Shown here: positions 1 to 6,028 of the stretch, piece by piece
Numbering within the stretch: position 1 is the stretch's first letter
Layout: each line of letters opens with the position of its first letter
Source of the DNA: Spirochaetales bacterium
Lineage (GTDB): Bacteria; Spirochaetota; Spirochaetia; ARS1246
Assembly (NCBI GenBank): GCA_018644745.1
Contig: JABGPX010000599.1
Coordinates: forward strand, 1-6,028
DNA: 6,028 bases
Reading direction: 5' to 3'
Notes under the pieces: generated by a model
Databases searched by the model: none
Seen by the model: only the letters and a program-made list of their open reading frames with translations
What the model was told of the DNA's origin: nothing
Program-made: the position numbers and the translations under genes

Positions 1-1
1 T

Positions 2-91
2 TTCCTCTCAGTTATCTGGTACATCCGTATCAAAGGAGTTCCAATCATGTTTTATGTTGTTGACAAAGTAATGTTTAGTGACCTATACTGA
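2..91 (+). CDS. Possible C-terminal tail of an upstream protein (partial)
   Basis: One frame is open from the window edge to a TGA at 89-91. It reads FLSVIWYIRIKG, then VPIMFYVVDKVMFSDLY, which is hydrophobic and aromatic and looks like the end of a membrane protein. No family can be recognised from 29 residues. Another reading is a 14-codon ORF starting at the ATG at 47, which has an AAAGGAG Shine-Dalgarno-like sequence at 32-38. Other frames in this stretch stop at 61-63 and 69-71, so an open frame this short could also be chance. The stop codon overlaps the -10 element of the oppA promoter. Confidence 0.25.
   Translation, partial: FLSVIWYIRIKGVPIMFYVVDKVMFSDLY
60..89 (+). promoter_or_regulatory. 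Sigma-70-type promoter for the opp operon
   Basis: A perfect -35 hexamer TTGACA (60-65) and a five-of-six -10 hexamer TATACT (84-89) are separated by 18 bases, one more than the optimum of 17. Transcription would begin around base 95-100, giving oppA an untranslated leader of roughly 100 bases. It is the best promoter match I could find in the window and sits at the expected place for the operon. I see no clear operator palindrome over it. Confidence 0.7.
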
Positions 92-137
92 TTTATCCGA
101 AAATTTACGCAATTGACCGTGGTTTTCAATAAATTCC

Positions 138-175
138 GCAGCAACTTGCTGCATAGTCGGGCCCGTACGGACCCG
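138..175 (+). promoter_or_regulatory. Two small hairpins in the oppA 5' leader
   Basis: Two adjacent stem-loops lie between the promoter and the oppA ribosome binding site. The first pairs GCAGCA (138-143) with TGCTGC (147-152) around a three-base loop. The second pairs CGGG (158-161) with CCCG (172-175), then, after a C/A mismatch, CC with GG around the loop GTAC. Neither is followed by a T tract, so they are not terminators. They may stabilise the message or affect access to the ribosome binding site at 186-193. I do not recognise a known riboswitch class. Confidence 0.4.
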
Positions 176-197
176 CAAAAAATATAGGAGGTGTTCA

Positions 198-1814
198 ATG
201 AACACAAAACGTTACGTGAAGGCGCTATTTGTTTTGATCTTCTGCCTAACCACTTTCGGACTTGCTTTCGGCGGTGGCGATTCAGAAGCCGCCTCAGCCG
301 GTGGAAGCACAATCACTCTTCCTCTGTCTGGCGATCCGGGCATCATCGATCCCGTCGCAAACTGGCTCTACGACGTTCAGGGCAACATGTTTGTGCCGCT
401 CGTAGATTACGACTACGTGGATGGGAAAGTTATTCCCGCTGGAGCAACAGATTGGAAGGGATCTTCCGATGGCAAGACCTGGACATTTGACATCAGAATG
501 GGCTGGGAATGGTCAAACGGAGAACCGGTAACAGCTAAGGACTACGAGTATGCGTTCCAGTCCATCGTAAATCCGGAAACCGCAGCACCCATGGCCTGGA
601 GAATTTTCATTATTGAGAATGCTTCAGCGATAAATGCTGGCGATATGGCGGTAGATACCCTCGGCGTTAAAGCGATCAGCGAATACACCCTCGAAATTAC
701 ATTAAACCAGCCCGCCGCGTGGTTCCTGGTTTCCCTCACTTCAATCGGCCACGCCGTACCCAAAGAAGCTCGAGAGAAATACGGACTTGAATGGACCCAG
801 CCGGAGAACATAGTAGTCAACGGTCCTTACAAGATTACTACCTGGGTACAGGACGACAAGATCGTTTTGACGAAGAACCCAAGCTACTATAATGCTGCTA
901 AGGTAGACATCGATGAGATCACTCTTCTGATGGTACCGGAAGCTTCTACCGCGATGGCTATGTACGAGAACGACGAGCTTGATAGCGTCGACGTTCCTCC
1001 CGAGGATATCGATCGAGTAAAAGCAGATTCCGTCCTGGGCGATGAGTTCTATAATGGACCGAGATTCGTCCTCTACTGGTATGGTTTTGATTCCTCCCAA
1101 GCGCCGATGGACAACGTGCTCGTAAGAAAAGCGTTCGCCGCGGCCATCGACAAGCAGACGATCGTCGATAAGATCACCAGAGGCGGACAGGTAGCCGCTC
1201 CGACTATGACCCCTCCGGGTTCTTTCGGAAGTGTACCGGTTGCTGAAGAAATTGGTATCCCTTTCGACCCCGATCAGGCGAGAAAATATCTTAAGGACGC
1301 GGGATATCCCGACGGCGAAGGTTTGCCGACTGTAACTCTCGGTTACAACGCAAGCGAGATTAATGCGAATGTTGCCCAGGCGATCCAGAAGATGTGGAAG
1401 GACAACCTTGGCGTTGCAGCAGAACTGAAAGGCTGGGAAGGCGGCGGATACAATGACGCAGCCTCAGCTGGCGCTTTCAATGTTTGGCGAAACGGCTGGG
1501 GAATGGACTTCCCCGATGCGCATAATGTACTCGGCGAAATTTTTCGCTCAAAGCCGGTCACCGGCGACGCTTCCCACTCCAGGCTTCTGACCATACCTGA
1601 GTTCGACGAAATTATCGACGCTGCCGCTGTTGAGACCGATCCTTCGAAACGGATTGCGATGTATAAGCAGGCTGAAGAAATACTTGTCGAAGAATACGCT
1701 GCCGCGATGCCGATTTACTGGTACGCAGTTAATCGTGTTACAAAACCGCGAGTAACCAGACCCAATGTTCCCAGTTTTAACCAAAACTGGTGGCTGTGGT
1801 CGGTAGAAAACTAG
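198..1814 (+). CDS. oppA: Oligopeptide ABC transporter substrate-binding protein (OppA-type)
   Basis: This 538-residue extracytoplasmic solute-binding protein belongs to family 5 (SBP_bac_5) and captures peptides for the permease encoded downstream. The ATG follows AGGAGGTG (186-193) by four bases, a near-ideal ribosome binding site. Residues 1-23 form a signal peptide: K4, R5 and K8, a hydrophobic run, then GLA before FGGGDSEAASAGG. The only cysteine is C16. It follows phenylalanine, a poor lipobox, so a soluble periplasmic protein is likelier than a lipoprotein. Family landmarks include WSNGEPVTAKDYEYAF (105-120), VNGPYKITTWVQDDKIVL (207-224), VRKAFAAAIDK (309-319) and NGWGMDFPDAHN (432-443). 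By similarity to Salmonella OppA, D437 would bind the ligand's amino terminus; this is inferred from motif alignment. The C-terminal MPIYWYAVNRVTKPRV is OppA-like rather than DppA-like. A hairpin follows and probably allows OppA to be made in excess of the permease. Exact substrate range cannot be read from the sequence. Confidence 0.93.
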   Translation: MNTKRYVKALFVLIFCLTTFGLAFGGGDSEAASAGGSTITLPLSGDPGIIDPVANWLYDVQGNMFVPLVDYDYVDGKVIPAGATDWKGSSDGKTWTFDIRMGWEWSNGEPVTAKDYEYAFQSIVNPETAAPMAWRIFIIENASAINAGDMAVDTLGVKAISEYTLEITLNQPAAWFLVSLTSIGHAVPKEAREKYGLEWTQPENIVVNGPYKITTWVQDDKIVLTKNPSYYNAAKVDIDEITLLMVPEASTAMAMYENDELDSVDVPPEDIDRVKADSVLGDEFYNGPRFVLYWYGFDSSQAPMDNVLVRKAFAAAIDKQTIVDKITRGGQVAAPTMTPPGSFGSVPVAEEIGIPFDPDQARKYLKDAGYPDGEGLPTVTLGYNASEINANVAQAIQKMWKDNLGVAAELKGWEGGGYNDAASAGAFNVWRNGWGMDFPDAHNVLGEIFRSKPVTGDASHSRLLTIPEFDEIIDAAAVETDPSKRIAMYKQAEEILVEEYAAAMPIYWYAVNRVTKPRVTRPNVPSFNQNWWLWSVEN

Positions 1815-1830
1815 ACAATTTGTTACTTAT

Positions 1831-1870
1831 AGGAATGCGGAAGCACTCATCGTGCTTCCGCTTCCTTTTT
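1831..1870 (+). terminator. Terminator-like hairpin between oppA and oppB
   Basis: The ten-base arm GCGGAAGCAC (1837-1846) pairs perfectly with GTGCTTCCGC (1852-1861) around a TCATC loop. Beyond a single bulged T (1836), AGGAA (1831-1835) pairs with TTCCT (1862-1866), and four more Ts (1867-1870) follow. This has the form of a Rho-independent terminator starting 16 bases after the oppA stop. Because oppB follows at once without a visible promoter, it is probably a partial terminator or a 3' stabiliser of the oppA message. Both roles are known for binding-protein genes in ABC operons. Confidence 0.8.
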
Positions 1871-1879
1871 CTCGTATTT

Positions 1880-1885
1880 GGGGGG
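1880..1885 (+). promoter_or_regulatory. Ribosome binding site deciding the oppB start
   Basis: A run of six Gs lies four bases before the ATG at 1890. Five of them can pair with CCUCC of 16S rRNA, with one G-U wobble. The TTG at 1878 opens the same frame four codons earlier but has no Shine-Dalgarno sequence before it (only T-rich hairpin tail), so the ATG is preferred. Confidence 0.6.
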
Positions 1886-1889
1886 TTAC

Positions 1890-2819
1890 ATGTTCGGATT
1901 CATCGTACGACGCATTCTGTGGGCAGTGCCGGTTATTATCGTTATTTCAATTATTTCCTTTGGACTTATGCACGCGGTGCCCGGGAATCCGTTCGACCAG
2001 GAGACGGACAAACCGCTGCCGCCGGCGATTGTAGAACGGCTCACGGCTTACTACGGTCTGGACGATCCGGTTCCGAAGCAGTATCTGGACTATGTAATAA
2101 ATGCCCTAAAAGGCGATCTTGGTCCTTCTTATCAATACCGCGACCGCACGGTTAACACGATTATCGCGAGAAACTTTCCGGTATCCCTCAAGCTGGGGCT
2201 TCTTGGCTTGTCTGTGGCCCTGGTGATCGGCGTACCGCTGGGTATCGTATCCGCACTCCGACAGAACACGGCGGTTGACTACTTTGCCATGTTCTTCGCC
2301 ATTTCAGGTGTTTCCGTTCCAGCCATGACTATGGGTCCTCTGCTTATCTGGATATTTGCCTTGCAGTTGGGAATACTGCCGGTTGCCAGGTGGGGATCGT
2401 GGCAGCAAGCCATTCTTCCTATGATTACTCTCGGGATCGGGGGCGCGGCAATCCTGGCGCGTTTAACTCGCGCATCCATGCTGCAGGTTATTAGGGAAGA
2501 TTATATTCGCACCGCCCGCGCAAAGGGCGTTTCAGAGAGAATGGTTACCATAAAGCACGCTCTCCGAAATGCGCTGATCCCAGTAGTAACGGTGCTCGGA
2601 CCAATGCTTGCAGGAATTGTTACCGGTTCCATGATTGTCGAACGGATATTTGCCATTCCCGGCATGGGCAGGTTTTACGTAGATGCGGTAAGTTCCAGAG
2701 ATTACCCGGTAATTATGGGTATGACTCTTGTTTATGCTGTACTGCTCGTTACGGCCAACTTGATAGTCGATATCACTTACTCCTGGATTGATCCCAGAAT
2801 CAGAATTGAAGAGCGGTAA
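1890..2819 (+). CDS. oppB: Oligopeptide ABC transporter permease OppB
   Basis: This inner-membrane permease of 309 residues, a normal OppB length, forms half of the peptide channel with OppC. The N-terminus MFGFIVRRIL leads into the first membrane helix (about 8-27), followed by the periplasmic region typical of OppB. The motif GDLGPSYQYRDRTVN (75-89) closely matches Escherichia coli OppB as I recall it, which favours Opp over Dpp or other family members. Further helices lie near 102-123, 131-160, 174-196, 228-250 and 275-297. The cytoplasmic coupling (EAA) loop is YIRTARAKG followed by HALRNALIP (205-231), with the conserved glycine at 213. It docks on the ATPase. The protein ends in the usual DPRIR. 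I chose the ATG at 1890 over the TTG at 1878 because of the G-rich ribosome binding site and the family's usual start. The gap to oppC is 11 bases. Confidence 0.95.
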   Translation: MFGFIVRRILWAVPVIIVISIISFGLMHAVPGNPFDQETDKPLPPAIVERLTAYYGLDDPVPKQYLDYVINALKGDLGPSYQYRDRTVNTIIARNFPVSLKLGLLGLSVALVIGVPLGIVSALRQNTAVDYFAMFFAISGVSVPAMTMGPLLIWIFALQLGILPVARWGSWQQAILPMITLGIGGAAILARLTRASMLQVIREDYIRTARAKGVSERMVTIKHALRNALIPVVTVLGPMLAGIVTGSMIVERIFAIPGMGRFYVDAVSSRDYPVIMGMTLVYAVLLVTANLIVDITYSWIDPRIRIEER

Positions 2820-2830
2820 ATAAATAATCC

Positions 2831-3760
2831 ATGAACAAACAAATAAGAAAAGACAGTCTCTGGCGAGATGCATTCCGGAGACTTTTAAAAAACAAGATTG
2901 CAGTTGTAGGCGGAGTATTTATTATTTTGCTGGCGCTTACTGCCATCTTCGCGCCGGTAATTGCGCCGTATCATTATGGCGACGGAGATTTTGATAAAAC
3001 CTATGCACCTCCGGGAAAGGATTTCCTTCTCGGCGCCGATTTCCTGGGCAGGGATATGCTCAGCAGGCTCATCTATGGATCGAGAATTTCATTAATGGTA
3101 GGTACCTTCGGTGCTCTGTTCGCTTTTACCATAGGCATATTGTATGGCACTATTTCCGGTTTTGTAGGCGGGAAAACAGACAACATCATGATGCGCATAG
3201 TTGATGTCCTTTACGCGTTCCCCGGCCTGCTCTTTATTATCCTCCTGATGGTTACATTCAAGAGTGGATTCACCGGAGAGGCGCTGCAGAATCCATTCGT
3301 CCGATTTATTGCAGCTCTAGACAAAAGAATGGGCGGAATGCTCTTTATTATGATAGGAATCAGCCTGACATCGTGGGTTGGGATGGCCCGCCTCTCTCGC
3401 GGTATGGCCCTTTCTCTTCGGGAGACAGAGTTTATTCAGGCAGCCCAGGCATTGGGCGCGAGAAACCTGAGAATAGTTGTGCGGCACCTGGTGCCCAATC
3501 TCGTCGGACCGATGCTCGTGCGGGTTACCCTTGCCATTCCCGGATATATAAGTACCGAGGCTTTTCTTAGTTTTATAGGCTTAGGAGTCGATCCTCCAAC
3601 TCCGAGTTGGGGAATGATGATTGCGGAAGGCTTCAAAGCGATGCGGAGCCATCCGCATCTGGCTCTTTTCCCTGGAATAGCGTTGGCTCTGGTCATGCTT
3701 TCCTTTAATTTTTTAGGTGACGGCCTGCGCGACGCCCTTGATCCAAGGATGAAACAGTGA
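2831..3760 (+). CDS. oppC: Oligopeptide ABC transporter permease OppC
   Basis: This 309-residue second permease pairs with OppB. The N-terminal segment [17 protein letters not shown] (9-25) and the first helix match the OppC_N region. [19 protein letters not shown] (67-85) is the family signature. The coupling (EAA) loop is [17 protein letters not shown] (200-216) followed by HLVPN (219-223), and the protein ends with [12 protein letters not shown] (295-306), as in E. coli OppC. Compared with the E. coli and Bacillus OppC sequences I remember, there are about 22 extra residues around 144-168, in the periplasmic loop between helices 3 and 4. No Shine-Dalgarno sequence precedes the ATG. The region before it is A/T-rich, so translation may depend on coupling to oppB 11 bases upstream. 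A later start would remove the conserved N-terminus. The stop overlaps the oppDF start as GTGA. Confidence 0.95.
   Translation: MNKQIRKDSLWRDAFRRLLKNKIAVVGGVFIILLALTAIFAPVIAPYHYGDGDFDKTYAPPGKDFLLGADFLGRDMLSRLIYGSRISLMVGTFGALFAFTIGILYGTISGFVGGKTDNIMMRIVDVLYAFPGLLFIILLMVTFKSGFTGEALQNPFVRFIAALDKRMGGMLFIMIGISLTSWVGMARLSRGMALSLRETEFIQAAQALGARNLRIVVRHLVPNLVGPMLVRVTLAIPGYISTEAFLSFIGLGVDPPTPSWGMMIAEGFKAMRSHPHLALFPGIALALVMLSFNFLGDGLRDALDPRMKQ
3745..3760 (+). promoter_or_regulatory. GTGA stop-start overlap with ribosome binding site for oppDF
   Basis: AAGGA (3745-3749) lies seven bases before a GTG start at 3757. That start shares bases with the TGA stop of oppC (3758-3760). The four-base overlap implies translational coupling of permease and ATPase synthesis. 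The GTG start is supported by the spacing and by the family-typical first residues [15 protein letters not shown]. Confidence 0.85.
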
Positions 3761-5787
3761 GTAACGAACTTCTAAAAATAAGCAACCTGAAAACTCACTT
3801 TCTTACTGACAGCGGCGAGGTCCGGGCGGTAGATGGTGTCGATCTTGTTGTCCACGAAAATGAAACCCTGGGTATGGTAGGCGAGTCGGGATGCGGAAAA
3901 AGCGTAACCTCCCTTTCGGTAATGAGGCTTATCGACAAACCAGGGAAAATTGTCGAGGGTGAGATTGAGTTCCACGGAAACGATCTTTTAAAAATGTCGA
4001 ACATCGAGATGCGCAAGATCAGAGGAAACGAAATCTCGATGATTTTTCAGGAGCCGATGACTTCTCTCAATCCTGTGCATAGCATTGGTTCGCAGATCAC
4101 AGAAGCCCTCAAGCTGCATCAGAATATGAATAAGCGGGACGCGCTGCACAAAGCAGTCGAAATGCTCAAACTCGTGGGAATCCCTTCACCGGAGATTCGA
4201 GTGCATGAGTTTCCGCACCAGCTCTCCGGTGGAATGCGTCAACGGGCTATGATAGCAATGGCTCTGTCCTGTAATCCTAAATTGTTGATAGCAGACGAGC
4301 CGACCACGGCGCTTGATGTTACTATCCAGGCACAGATACTTGATCTCATGCGCAACATGAAAGATGAGACAGGCTCCGCGGTATTGATAATAACCCACGA
4401 TTTAGGGGTTATCGCGGAAATGGCGGATAACGTCGTTGTTCTTTACGCAGGGAAAGTTGTTGAATACGCGGATGTAAAGAGGATTTTTGGAAACCCATAC
4501 CACCCGTACACAATCGAGCTGCAGGAATCAATTCCAAGATTGACCGACGATAGAGGAAGAAAGCTGCACCCCGTTGAAGGCTCAATTCCGGATCCGCTGG
4601 ATCTGCCTGACGGCTGCAAGTTTCACCCCAGATGCCGTTTTGCCAGAGACATCTGCTCGACGCAGGAACCGCCGCTGATTTCTCTCGACAACAATCGTCA
4701 GTCACGATGCTGGATGTACGATCCCGAAAAGGCTTCGCTTTTTGATAAAGAAAGCGATTCGATACGAGTAAGCGATGAGCCGACAGCTGCTTCTGTACAG
4801 ACGCTGGCCGAAGAGTTTGGCGGAGTAAAACCGCTGCTCAAGGTGGAAAACCTCGTAAAGCACTTTCCCGTCAGAGGGGGGATGTTCAGGACCACGATTG
4901 GTCACGTACGAGCTGTCGATGATGTGAGTTTTGATATTCGTCCCGGAGAGACCTTTGGTCTTGTCGGCGAGTCCGGATGCGGTAAAACCACAACCGGGCG
5001 GCTTGTGCTCCGTCTTCTGAACGCCACATCGGGCAATGTGTTCTTCGACGACCGGCCCTTATACGATCTAAAAAAGCGGGAATTGCGGCCTCTTAGAAGA
5101 GATCTGCAGATTATCTTTCAGGATCCCTTTGCCTCGCTCAATCCGAGAATGACCGTTGGCGACATAATTGGTGAGAGTTTGTCTATTCACAGAATGAACG
5201 GCGGTCAAGATAGACAAGAGAAAGTCGCCGAACTGCTCAGCGTGGTTGGTTTGGAATCTGAACATATGCGGCGCTATCCCCACCAGTTTTCCGGAGGGCA
5301 GCGACAGCGAATCGGTATTGCCCGGGCAATCGCGCTTGATCCCCGGCTCATCGTCTGCGACGAACCGGTATCCGCTCTTGACGTTTCTATCCAGGCACAG
5401 ATTATTAACCTGTTAGAAGACCTGCAGGAGAGACTAAAACTCTCGTATCTCTTTATCGCTCATGATTTAAGCGTGGTGAAGCACATCTCAGACCGGGTGG
5501 CAGTTATGTATCTGGGAAAAATAGTAGAGCTTGCGGTTACCGACGATCTCTTCAACAATCCCGTTCACCCGTATACGGATGCACTTCTCGCGGCGGTTCC
5601 GGTACCTGATCCCCAATTTAATAGAAACCGAAACATCATTCGCGGGGACGTACCGAGCCCGAGTAATCCTCCGCCGGGATGCCGCTTCCACACCCGTTGT
5701 CCTTATGCCGAAGACATTTGCAAAAGCACCGAACCGCCGCTCGAAGCAAAGAGAGACGGGCACATGGCGGCCTGTCACCTTCGATAG
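3757..5787 (+). CDS. oppDF: Fused oligopeptide transporter ATPase OppD-OppF
   Basis: One 676-residue cytoplasmic protein carries both ATPases that drive the importer. The first half is OppD-like: Walker A GESGCGKS (42-49), Q-loop Q98, signature LSGGM (156-160), Walker B LLIADE with catalytic E181, D-loop ALD (185-187), and switch H214. The second is OppF-like: GESGCGKT (404-411), Q455, FSGGQ (511-515), LIVCDE with E536, and H569. Both sites therefore look competent. Each half ends in the peptide-transporter C-terminal domain with four cysteines (C287, C293, C300, C318 and C642, C648, C655, C673), spaced C-x5-C-x6-C-x17-C in both. That region is reported to hold a [4Fe-4S] cluster in some Opp/Dpp ATPases. 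A linker of about 39 residues, partly acidic (319-357), joins the halves. Fused pairs are known in GsiA and YejF, so fusion alone is not novel. The frame is intact across the junction. Confidence 0.96.
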   Translation: MSNELLKISNLKTHFLTDSGEVRAVDGVDLVVHENETLGMVGESGCGKSVTSLSVMRLIDKPGKIVEGEIEFHGNDLLKMSNIEMRKIRGNEISMIFQEPMTSLNPVHSIGSQITEALKLHQNMNKRDALHKAVEMLKLVGIPSPEIRVHEFPHQLSGGMRQRAMIAMALSCNPKLLIADEPTTALDVTIQAQILDLMRNMKDETGSAVLIITHDLGVIAEMADNVVVLYAGKVVEYADVKRIFGNPYHPYTIELQESIPRLTDDRGRKLHPVEGSIPDPLDLPDGCKFHPRCRFARDICSTQEPPLISLDNNRQSRCWMYDPEKASLFDKESDSIRVSDEPTAASVQTLAEEFGGVKPLLKVENLVKHFPVRGGMFRTTIGHVRAVDDVSFDIRPGETFGLVGESGCGKTTTGRLVLRLLNATSGNVFFDDRPLYDLKKRELRPLRRDLQIIFQDPFASLNPRMTVGDIIGESLSIHRMNGGQDRQEKVAELLSVVGLESEHMRRYPHQFSGGQRQRIGIARAIALDPRLIVCDEPVSALDVSIQAQIINLLEDLQERLKLSYLFIAHDLSVVKHISDRVAVMYLGKIVELAVTDDLFNNPVHPYTDALLAAVPVPDPQFNRNRNIIRGDVPSPSNPPPGCRFHTRCPYAEDICKSTEPPLEAKRDGHMAACHLR

Positions 5788-5934
5788 CAATTATCACGAT
5801 GGGCCTGGCACTAAAAAAAGAGCTAAGGCCCCGGGATGTCTTGGCAATGAGCTATCAAAAAAAAATACAGTCTCAATCTTTGCGGCCTACTGCAAGTCGT
5901 TAGCAGTGTCGTTTGAATAGAGAAAAGGAAATAA
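5783..5934 (+). other. Intergenic gap with inverted repeats and A-runs
   Basis: The gap after oppDF holds several pairing elements. GATAGC (5783-5788, overlapping the oppDF stop) is complementary to GCTATC (5851-5856), which is followed by nine As. Inside this pair, GGGCCT (5801-5806) pairs with AGGCCC (5826-5831); three further pairs and an A-rich loop extend the hairpin. A weaker stem TACTGC/GCAGTG lies at 5888-5908. None is followed by a real T tract, so I see no intrinsic terminator on this strand. I also find no convincing promoter and no RNA family I recognise. It may be a structured spacer or a regulatory leader for the next gene. Confidence 0.35.
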
Positions 5935-6028
5935 ATGGCTATATCCATCAACTTTGTTTTCGTTGCACTGGGTTTTTGCTCGGTGAGTGTCGGAATATTC
6001 TTATCTAAGAGGAAAAAGCTGTTTTTTC
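5935..6028 (+). CDS. N-terminus of a small or membrane-anchored protein (partial)
   Basis: An ATG at 5935 follows AAGGA (5925-5929) by five bases, a good ribosome binding site. The frame stays open to the window edge for 31 codons. It begins MAISINFVFVALGFC, continues SVSVGIFLSKRKKLFF, and so has one hydrophobic segment (about 3-24) followed by the positive cluster KRKK. This fits a single membrane helix with the following part in the cytoplasm. The family cannot be recognised from this fragment. No terminator or clear promoter separates it from oppDF, so it could be co-transcribed, but its link to peptide uptake is unknown. Confidence 0.6.
   Translation, partial: MAISINFVFVALGFCSVSVGIFLSKRKKLFF

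Noticed and set aside
113..135. Second promoter-like pair (TTGACC at 113 with an A/T-rich TAAATT at 130)
   Set aside because: The spacing is only about 11 bases and no -10 match sits at 16-19 bases. The promoter at 60-89 is far better.
741..1100. Minus-strand open frame of 119 codons inside oppA
   Set aside because: It lies entirely within a well-supported coding sequence, has no family features, and no promoter or ribosome binding site was evident. It is antisense shadow.
1878..1889. TTG start giving OppB four extra residues
   Set aside because: There is no Shine-Dalgarno sequence upstream of it, and the G-run that would be the ribosome binding site lies after the TTG and directly before ATG 1890.
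4323..5402. A 15-base identical repeat (TATCCAGGCACAGAT at 4323-4337 and 5388-5402) within oppDF
   Set aside because: Both copies encode the conserved IQAQI stretch just after the D-loop of each ATPase half. Conserved protein sequence with similar codon choice explains it; it is not a mobile or regulatory repeat.
5531..5920. Long open frame in another phase running out of oppDF into the downstream gap
   Set aside because: Most of it overlaps the conserved C-terminal ATPase region of oppDF in a different frame, and its sequence has no recognisable domain. It is a shadow frame.
1..6028. CRISPR arrays, tRNA or rRNA genes, insertion sequences, attachment sites
   Set aside because: I looked for spaced repeats, tRNA-like folds, transposase-like frames and terminal inverted repeats on both strands by eye and saw none. 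The window is almost fully occupied by the opp genes.

Overview
The window holds one compact plus-strand operon for a complete oligopeptide (Opp-type) ABC importer: a substrate-binding protein (oppA, 198-1814), two permease subunits (oppB, 1890-2819; oppC, 2831-3760) and a single polypeptide carrying both ATPase subunits (oppD fused to oppF, 3757-5787). The fragment ends inside the start of another small membrane-anchored protein (from 5935). The GC content is intermediate. The first residues of the binding protein (signal segment ending ...LAFGGGDSEAAS...) resemble the 'FAGG-SE-A' starts common in spirochaete binding proteins, so a diderm bacterium of the Spirochaetota is my best guess. It rests on one motif and is only a moderate-to-weak inference.

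Layout. Bases 1-91 contain an open frame that may be the tail of an upstream membrane protein. A good sigma-70-like promoter (TTGACA, 18-base spacer, TATACT) overlaps this tail. It is followed by a leader of about 100 bases with two small hairpins and a very strong ribosome binding site before oppA. A near-perfect terminator-like hairpin with a T tract separates oppA from oppB. This probably lets a minority of transcripts continue, so that binding protein outnumbers membrane complex. oppB, oppC and oppDF are tightly packed (11-base gap, then a GTGA overlap), as expected for equimolar subunits. No convincing terminator follows oppDF. The 147-base gap to the last gene contains inverted repeats and A-runs.

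How the genes work together: OppA captures peptides in the periplasm and delivers them to the OppB-OppC channel, and OppDF powers transport by hydrolysing ATP at the cytoplasmic face. All key ATPase motifs are intact in both halves, and both halves keep a complete four-cysteine tail with identical spacing.

I do not see a novel defence or mobile system here. The most notable points are the fused ATPase with duplicated cysteine sets, an insertion in a periplasmic loop of OppC, the intra-operon hairpin, and the unexplained structured gap downstream.
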